Of a stretch of DNA of 64,000 bases, positions 58,746-64,000 are shown piece by piece. The notes under the pieces were generated by a model. The model saw only the letters and a program-made list of their open reading frames with translations. It searched no databases and had not been told where the DNA came from. Source of the DNA: Comamonas serinivorans (GTDB taxonomy: Bacteria > Pseudomonadota > Gammaproteobacteria > Burkholderiales > Burkholderiaceae_C); assembly GCF_002158865.1 (NCBI RefSeq), contig NZ_CP021455.1:2232001-2296000 (forward strand), written 5' to 3'. A program made the position numbers and the translations under genes. Positions within the stretch are counted from its first letter, which is position 1. Every line of letters begins with the position of its first letter.

Positions 58746-61112
58746 ATGACTGATTTGTTCACGCCCGAGCCGTCCGATGTGCTGGACGACGATGCGGGCC
58801 TGGGTGCCTACGCCCAGCGCGCTTACCTCGAATACGCCTTGTCGGTGGTCAAGGGCCGGGCCCTGCCCGACGTGTGCGACGGCCAGAAGCCGGTGCAGCG
58901 CCGCATCCTCTACACCATGAGCCGCATGGGCCTGGGGTTCACGGGCGCCAATGCGGTCAATGGCGCCATGCCGGTGAAGAGCGCGCGCGTGGTGGGCGAT
59001 GTGCTGGGCAAGTACCACCCGCATGGCGACACCGCCGCCTACGACGCCCTGGTGCGCATGGCGCAGGACTTTTCCCAGCGCTATCCGCTGGTCGACGGCC
59101 AGGGCAACTTCGGCAGCCGCGATGGCGACGGCGCCGCGGCCATGCGCTACACCGAGGCCCGCCTGTCGCGCATCACGCGGCTGTTGCTCGACGAGATCGA
59201 TGAAGGCACGGTGGACTTCGTGCCCAACTACGACGGTCGCGAGGAGGAACCCGCACAGCTGCCCGCACGCCTGCCGTTTGCGCTGCTCAACGGCGCCAGT
59301 GGCATCGCCGTGGGCATGGCCTGCGAGATTCCCAGCCACAACCTGGGCGAGGTGGCCGCGGCCTGCGTGGCCCTGGTCAAGAACCCGCAGATCGGCGATG
59401 CCGAAGTGGCGCAGCTGCTGCCAGGCCCCGATTACCCGGGCGGCGGCCAGATCATCAGCCCGGCGACCGACATCGCCGAGGCCTATCGCACAGGGCGCGG
59501 TTCGCTCAAGGTGCGCGCGCGCTGGAGCATCGAGGACCTGGCTCGCGGCCAGTGGCGGCTGGTGGTGGATGAGTTGCCGCCGGGCGTCTCGAGCCAGAAG
59601 GTGCTGGAGGAAATCGAGGAGCTGACCAACCCCAAGGTCAAAAGCGGCAAAAAGGCGCTGACGCAGGACCAGACCCAGCTCAAGGCCACGGTGCTGGCGG
59701 TGCTGGACGAGGTGCGCGACGAGTCGAGCAAGGACGCGCCGGTGCGCCTGGTGTTCGAGCCCAAGAGCCGCACCGTGAGCCAGGACGAGCTGGCCAACAC
59801 GCTGCTGGCGCACACCAGCCTGGAGACTTCGGCCCCCATCAACCTGACGCTGATCGGCATCGATGGCCGGCCCGTGCAGAAATCGCTGCGCCAGATGCTC
59901 GAGGAGTGGGTGCAGTTTCGCCAGACCACGATCACGCGGCGCTCGCAGCACAGGCTGGACAAGGTGCTGGACCGCATCCACATCCTCGAAGGGCGGCAGC
60001 TGGTGCTGCTCAACATCGACGAGGTGATCGCCATCATCCGCGCCAGCGATGAGCCCAAGGCGGCGCTGATCGAGCGCTTCTCGCTCAGCGATCGGCAGGC
60101 CGAAGACATCCTGGAAATCCGCTTGCGCCAGCTGGCGAAGCTCGAAGCCATCAAGATCGAACAGGAGCTGCAGGCGCTGCGTGAGCAGCAGGGCAAGCTC
60201 GAGGACATCCTGAACAGCCCGGCCAGCCTGCGCCGGCTGATGATCAAGGAGATCGAGGCTGACGCGAAGACCTTCGCCGATGCCCGTCGCACCCTGATTC
60301 AGGAAGACAAGAAGGCGGTGGTCGAGGTCAAGGTGGCCGACGAGCCCGTGACGGTCGTCATCTCGGCCAAGGGCTGGGTGCGCGCGCGCACCGGCCATGG
60401 GCACGATGCGGCCAGTTTCTCGTTCAAGGCCGGGGATGCCCTCTATGGCACGTTCGAGTGCCGCACCGTCGACCAGCTCATCAGCTTTGGCAGCAATGGC
60501 CGCGTGTACAGCACGCCGGTGGTACAGCTGCCCGGCGCGCGGGGCGACGGCCAGCCCATTGCCACCTTGATCGACCTGGAGGCGGGCACGCAGGTGGTGC
60601 ACTACTTTGCCGGCCCCACCAGCGCCCAGCTGCTGCTGTCGAACAGCGGCGGCTTTGGCTTCATCGCCAGCGTGGACAACCTCTGTTCGCGTCAGCGCGG
60701 CGGCAAGACCTTCATGGCCGTGCCCGAGGGAGAAACCGTGTGTCGGCCGTCGCCTGTCGCCGTCGGTCAGCCGGTGGAGGGCGAGGCCGTCCCGGGCGTG
60801 TGGCCGGCGGCCACGCACGTGTGCTGCGCCTCCACGGGTGGGCGCATTTTGACCTTCGAGATTGCCGAGTTGAAGGTGATGGAAAAGGGGGGCAAGGGCC
60901 TGACCCTGATCACCCTGGAGGACAAGGACAAGCTGGCCGGTGCCGCGGCCTACGTGCGCTCCGTGCGCATCAGCGGTGTGGGGCGCGGCGGCAAGGCGCG
61001 CGAGGAAACGCTGGAGATCCGCAGCCTGAACAACGCGCGCGCCCTGCGTGCACGCAAGGGCAAGGCCGCCGACCTGGGCTTCAAGCCCGATGACATCCAG
61101 CGGGTGCAGTGA
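58746..61112 (+). CDS. parC: DNA topoisomerase IV subunit A
   Basis: 788 residues. The breakage-reunion domain has DGQKPVQRRILYTM, GKYHPHGDTAAYDALVRMAQ and the catalytic Y135 in AAAMRYTEARLSRI. A C-terminal beta-pinwheel follows from about residue 500. At the quinolone-determining positions equivalent to Ser80 and Glu84 of E. coli ParC it has Thr96 and Asp100. The ribosome-binding region is taken up by palindrome copy 17, and no good Shine-Dalgarno sequence is visible. It is paired with parE across the transglycosylase gene. Confidence 0.95.
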   Translation: MTDLFTPEPSDVLDDDAGLGAYAQRAYLEYALSVVKGRALPDVCDGQKPVQRRILYTMSRMGLGFTGANAVNGAMPVKSARVVGDVLGKYHPHGDTAAYDALVRMAQDFSQRYPLVDGQGNFGSRDGDGAAAMRYTEARLSRITRLLLDEIDEGTVDFVPNYDGREEEPAQLPARLPFALLNGASGIAVGMACEIPSHNLGEVAAACVALVKNPQIGDAEVAQLLPGPDYPGGGQIISPATDIAEAYRTGRGSLKVRARWSIEDLARGQWRLVVDELPPGVSSQKVLEEIEELTNPKVKSGKKALTQDQTQLKATVLAVLDEVRDESSKDAPVRLVFEPKSRTVSQDELANTLLAHTSLETSAPINLTLIGIDGRPVQKSLRQMLEEWVQFRQTTITRRSQHRLDKVLDRIHILEGRQLVLLNIDEVIAIIRASDEPKAALIERFSLSDRQAEDILEIRLRQLAKLEAIKIEQELQALREQQGKLEDILNSPASLRRLMIKEIEADAKTFADARRTLIQEDKKAVVEVKVADEPVTVVISAKGWVRARTGHGHDAASFSFKAGDALYGTFECRTVDQLISFGSNGRVYSTPVVQLPGARGDGQPIATLIDLEAGTQVVHYFAGPTSAQLLLSNSGGFGFIASVDNLCSRQRGGKTFMAVPEGETVCRPSPVAVGQPVEGEAVPGVWPAATHVCCASTGGRILTFEIAELKVMEKGGKGLTLITLEDKDKLAGAAAYVRSVRISGVGRGGKAREETLEIRSLNNARALRARKGKAADLGFKPDDIQRVQ

Positions 61113-61306
61113 TGGGAGGCGAGTTCAACCTGGTCGGCACGCTCTTGATGGTGGGCTTTGCCGCGTTCAGCGCCTGGCTGGGGCGCAAGCTGGCCACCCG
61201 GTGGCAGGAGAAAAAGCGCCGAGACGCCGAGCAGGCCGCACGCGCGAGCGAAAGCCGCCAGGTGCGCCGGGCCCGCGAGCGGCGCAACCGCCCAGATGAC
61301 CGCTGA
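61112..61306 (+). CDS. Small membrane-anchored basic protein after parC
   Basis: 64 residues. One hydrophobic helix (about 6-24, LVGTLLMVGFAAFSAWLG) is followed by a strongly charged helix (RKLATRWQEKKRRDAEQAARASESRQVRRARERR). Its ATG overlaps the parC stop by one base (TGATG), so it is translated with parC; the TGGGAGG after the ATG is inside the gene. I do not recognise a family. Confidence 0.65.
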   Translation: MGGEFNLVGTLLMVGFAAFSAWLGRKLATRWQEKKRRDAEQAARASESRQVRRARERRNRPDDR

Positions 61307-61540
61307 GGCCTCACCGTCGTCCATGGGGCTGATCGATGGGCTGACACCGGGTCATGGCCTGTCGGCGGGCTGCCGGTTTCGTCTGGCAAAGCCTGCCATC
61401 TGGGCTTGTCATAATCGGCCGTGGCCGCTCAGGCCTTTTTTCAAGCCGACGAAGGCGATGCACGAGCCATGCAACGCGGCCCGCGAAGCCCCGGTGGCGG
61501 TGACTTGAGCCCAGGCGTTGACGACAAGCAAGGAAGATCC

Positions 61541-62116
61541 ATGAAGCACCCAACCCATCGCATTCGAGCCGCGAAGCTTGCCGCCACGGGCACGATGATG
61601 CTGCTCTTGAGCGCCTGCGCGGTGCGTTCGCTGCCCCCGTACAACCCGCCGCCGCTGCCTGATCCCAACGCGCAACAAACGCGCCCGACCGCGCCGTCCA
61701 GCCCCGCGGTGTCCACCCCCGTGCCGACGCCCTCGGCGCCGACGGACGAGCGAAACCTGGTGGCCCTGGCTGCCGACCTGAGCGGCGGAGAAGTCGTGCC
61801 CGCGGCCGACACCTCGGGCCGTGGCGAGTTTGCGGCCGTCTACGACCGCAGCACGCGTTTGCTGCGCTGGAAGTCGAGCGTGAGCGGCCTGCGCGGCGAG
61901 ATCACCGGGGTGAGCTTCAACGGGCCGGCCGACCTGGACCAGAACGCGCCTGCCGTCATCGAGTGGGCCTCTGCCGCCGGCAAGGCCCGTTACGAGGGGC
62001 GCGCCACCCTGACGGCGACGCAGTCGTCCAGCTTGCTGGCGGGGCTGTGGTACGTCAACGTGCGCACGCGCGCCTTCCCGCAGGGCGAACTGCGCGGCCA
62101 GATCACGATCCGCTGA
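61541..62116 (+). CDS. CHRD-domain lipoprotein
   Basis: 191 residues. The signal ends at MLLLSACAVRS, a lipobox with Cys at residue 24. A Pro-rich linker (about 30-70) precedes a CHRD fold: LSGGEVVPAADTSGRGEFAAVYDRSTRLLRW, GEITGVSFNGPADLDQNAP and the end WYVNVRTRAFPQGELRGQI, which is the hallmark of CHRD. The domain's role is unknown in most bacteria. AAGGAAG lies 5 bases before the ATG. Confidence 0.88.
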   Translation: MKHPTHRIRAAKLAATGTMMLLLSACAVRSLPPYNPPPLPDPNAQQTRPTAPSSPAVSTPVPTPSAPTDERNLVALAADLSGGEVVPAADTSGRGEFAAVYDRSTRLLRWKSSVSGLRGEITGVSFNGPADLDQNAPAVIEWASAAGKARYEGRATLTATQSSSLLAGLWYVNVRTRAFPQGELRGQITIR

Positions 62117-62443
62117 GCCCTGGCCGATGCGCCGGCGTCGGCGCTTTGGGCGGAGATGGCTCGGGGGAGGTGCAGCGCACAGAACGGTTCACTGTTACGC
62201 GCTTTCTCCTTAGGGCCAGCCAGCGTTTCGGCCTGTTGCGGGTGGGGCATGCACACTGCCCCGCTTCTTGGCAGGCGTCACATTGCCCGCTTTGAAGGCA
62301 CATGGCCCAGCACACGCAGGGCTGCATGGCCTGCGCTGCAAGGCGGTTAGACCGGGGGAGTCTCGATCGTGCGAGACCGCTTTTCGTTCAAAGACGGCCA
62401 CGCCCTGACGGTCACATCAGGCCTCGCGGCCCACACCGTTCGA
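62117..62443. other. 327-bp convergent gap with nothing firm
   Basis: Only a small 6-bp hairpin at 62360-62377, followed by CGCTTTT on the + strand, was noticed; it is too weak and too far from the CHRD gene to call. No palindrome copy is present. Confidence 0.5.
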
Positions 62444-62833
62444 TCAGAACTGAAACAGCTTCCAGCTGCGCTCGCCAGCGTTGCCTGAGCCGTCGTTGCG
62501 GCGCGAGCCGGCGCCGCTGTCGGGCGGACGCACGTCGTAGGCCGGCACGTCGGCCTTGGGCTGCACGGTGATCTTGCGGGTTTCGCCGCCTTCGCGCAGC
62601 TCATCCACGCGCGAGCCGGCATCTTCCACCGTGATCTGCTCGATGCGGCGCCCGTCGCGGATCGCCGTCGTGGTGGTCTTGCCGCGGTCGTTGGACTGCA
62701 CGTCGGTGCTTTCGACACGGTCGGCAGGGGTTTGAGCGATGCCCGTGCCGGCGAGCATGCAGGCCAGGACAAGGGTCAAGCCCGCGCGCAGGGTGCGCGA
62801 ACGACTGGGAACGGGGGCGGCGAGTTCAAGCAT
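62444..62833 (-). CDS. Secreted hypothetical protein
   Basis: 129 residues. A signal peptide (about 13-33, TLRAGLTLVLACMLAGTGIAQ) is followed by a short region KTTTTAIRDGRRIEQITVEDAGSRVDELREGGETRKITVQP with alternating charged and hydrophobic residues, probably a small beta fold, and a Gly/Ser-rich end. Similar short proteins occur in Comamonadaceae, but I cannot name a function. ATG 62833 gives a slightly long n-region; an internal ATG at 62758 would remove the signal. Confidence 0.65.
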   Translation of the reverse strand: MLELAAPVPSRSRTLRAGLTLVLACMLAGTGIAQTPADRVESTDVQSNDRGKTTTTAIRDGRRIEQITVEDAGSRVDELREGGETRKITVQPKADVPAYDVRPPDSGAGSRRNDGSGNAGERSWKLFQF

Positions 62834-63244
62834 GTCCCCATTCTAAAAGTGTCCCACCCTCAGGCCACACGGGCGTGAGCCTCCTGGCGGACGTTGAGGG
62901 CATTGGCTGTGGTGTCATGCCCGGCGCGCCGCCAGGCGCATGATGGCTGGTTGAGCCGGACCAGGCCTTTGGCCGGCGGGCGAAAAGGTGGAATCGGGAT
63001 GGCTGTGGTGCATGGGTATAGGGCCATTGCCGATTGATTTGAAGCATGCGTGGCTCGATACCTCGTGGTAGTGGCGGCCGAAGCGGCTGTCGGCAGGCCC
63101 ATGGTTGGCCGGTGCCGCCCCGGCAGGCGACCTGCGGGGCCATCCCAGGCGGCGCGGAGGAACGCCCGGCGCCCGCCCGGCCAGCTGGCGACACCGCGCT
63201 GCTCGCCCGGAATGACCGGGTCGCGTCGCAGGCAAAATTGCGGC
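62834..63244. other. 411-bp divergent gap with palindromic repeat copy 18
   Basis: It lies between the secreted protein gene and tatD. It holds the palindrome at 63016-63061 and no other recognised element. Confidence 0.5.
63016..63061. repeat. 46-bp bipartite palindrome, copy 18 of 18
   Basis: GTAT/ATAC with left core TTGCCGAT and right core AGCATGCG. It is the only copy in a divergent gap. Confidence 0.78.
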
Positions 63245-64000
63245 ATGTTCACGGATTCCCACTGTCACCTGACCTACCCGGGTCTGGTCGAAAACCACGC
63301 GGCGGTGTTTGCCGCCATGCAGGCCGCGCAAGTCGATCGCGCCCTGTGCATCTGCACCACGATGGAAGAGTTCGAGCAGGTGCACGCCCTGGCCCTGGCG
63401 CAGGACTTCATCTGGGCCAGCGTCGGGGTGCACCCCGACACCGAAGACATGGCCGAGCCCAGCGTGGCCGACCTGGTGGCGCGGGCGGCCTTGCCGCGCG
63501 TGGTCGCCATTGGCGAAACCGGGCTCGATTACTACCAGATGGAAACCCGCAAGGGCGGCCGCAGCATCGCCGATCTGGGTTGGCAGCGCGAGCGCTTCTC
63601 GGTGCACATCGAAGCCGCCCGGCGCACCGACTTGCCGTTGGTCATCCACGAGCGCGACGCCTCGGCGGACACGCTGGCCATGCTGCGCAGCGAAGGGCAG
63701 GGCGGTGGCGGCACCGAGGCCCGCGGCGTCTTCCACTGCTTTGCCGACACGCGCGAGGTGGCCCGCGCCGCGCTGGACCTGGGCTTTTACGTCTCGTTCT
63801 CGGGCATCGTCACCTTCAAAAGTGCCAAAGAATTGCAGGAGGTGGCGCAGTTCGTGCCCGATGATCGCCTGCTGATCGAAACCGATTCGCCGTACCTGGC
63901 GCCCGTGCCCTTTCGGGGCAAGACCAACACGCCCGCGCTGGTGCCGCATGTGGCCGCCAAACTGGCCGAGCTGCGCGGCGCCAGCGTCGAGGCCATCGCG
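63245..64000 (+). CDS. TatD-family metal-dependent DNase, 5' part
   Basis: 252 residues up to the window edge, open at the 3' end. It begins MFTDSHCHLTYPGLVENH with the two metal-binding His residues of the family, then VGVHPDTEDM, AIGETGLDYYQ with the conserved Glu, LVIHERDA, GVFHCFADT and LIETDSPYLAPVPFRGKTNTP with the last Asp. TatD-type enzymes cut DNA or RNA 3' ends in repair. Compared with E. coli TatD/YcfH only the last dozen or so residues should be missing. Confidence 0.92.
   Translation, partial: MFTDSHCHLTYPGLVENHAAVFAAMQAAQVDRALCICTTMEEFEQVHALALAQDFIWASVGVHPDTEDMAEPSVADLVARAALPRVVAIGETGLDYYQMETRKGGRSIADLGWQRERFSVHIEAARRTDLPLVIHERDASADTLAMLRSEGQGGGGTEARGVFHCFADTREVARAALDLGFYVSFSGIVTFKSAKELQEVAQFVPDDRLLIETDSPYLAPVPFRGKTNTPALVPHVAAKLAELRGASVEAIA

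Noticed and set aside
55357..60818. Very long minus-strand frames opposite parE and parC (900 and 806 codons)
   Set aside because: Shadows of the topoisomerase IV genes; composition typical of reversed GC-rich coding DNA.
62360..62383. A small hairpin followed by CTTTT in the gap after the CHRD gene
   Set aside because: Stem of six bases, about 240 bp beyond the stop codon; too weak to call a terminator.
727..63061. The palindromes as integron attC sites, a CRISPR array or simple terminators
   Set aside because: They are dispersed singly, lack the attC core site pattern and regular spacers, and mostly lack a T-run; several occur beside separate real terminators.

Overview
The window is high-GC DNA, densely packed with short gaps, and reads as an ordinary chromosomal segment of a betaproteobacterium in the order Burkholderiales, most likely family Comamonadaceae. 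The clues are a complete poly-3-hydroxybutyrate set (phaC, phaA, phaB), a Fur-type iron/TonB operon ending in hemP, the smpB/ratA/rnfH neighbourhood, the dnaX-ybaB-recR run, and parE and parC separated by a lytic transglycosylase gene. No rRNA or tRNA genes, CRISPR arrays, prophage or complete insertion sequences were seen. The species call is inference from gene content only.

Layout. 1-3.8 kb: the end of a pabB/pabC-type gene, a large DUF4132 protein and tusA. 3.9-6.5 kb: a leftward iron operon bfd, a 28-residue membrane peptide, tonB, exbB, exbD and hemP, driven by a promoter whose spacer is filled by a Fur box. 7-15 kb: pncB, an ion-transporter-like membrane protein, a 2-hydroxyacid dehydrogenase, rmuC, an MFS transporter and a solitary ParB-like protein. 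15-21 kb: an IclR regulator, the N-degron transferases bpt and aat, and a basic amino acid decarboxylase. 21-26.4 kb: a secreted ATP-dependent DNA ligase, an enoyl-CoA hydratase homologue, a ThDP enzyme and a decayed gene remnant. 26.4-32 kb: the PHB locus and dusA. 32-41 kb: two MFS transporters, an ADP-ribosylglycohydrolase, msrB-selO, a small lipoprotein and a MarR-GNAT fusion with a probable leaderless autoregulated promoter. 41-50 kb: smpB, ratA, rnfH, rho, trxA, the 4.5S SRP RNA, dnaX with a programmed-frameshift signal, ybaB and recR. 50-64 kb: an orphan solute-binding protein, mltD-gloB, a methyltransferase, rnhA, parE, a lytic transglycosylase, parC, small envelope proteins and the start of tatD.

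The most unusual signal is a dispersed repeat. I count 18 copies of a bipartite imperfect palindrome that is always exactly 46 bp from outer GTAT to outer ATAC. The form is GTAT-N7-TTGCCGTT-N8-AACGGCAA-N7-ATAC. The arms diverge strongly between copies but the length never changes. Seventeen copies lie between genes, often within a few bases of a stop codon; one of these carries the ratA stop at its centre, and one further copy sits inside the dnaX reading frame. I do not recognise it as a named repeat family.

Other points of interest are two eroded gene fragments (an HglS/YdcJ-like gene and a PepP-like gene), an orphan Fur box, the dnaX frameshift cassette, and several well-formed hairpins.
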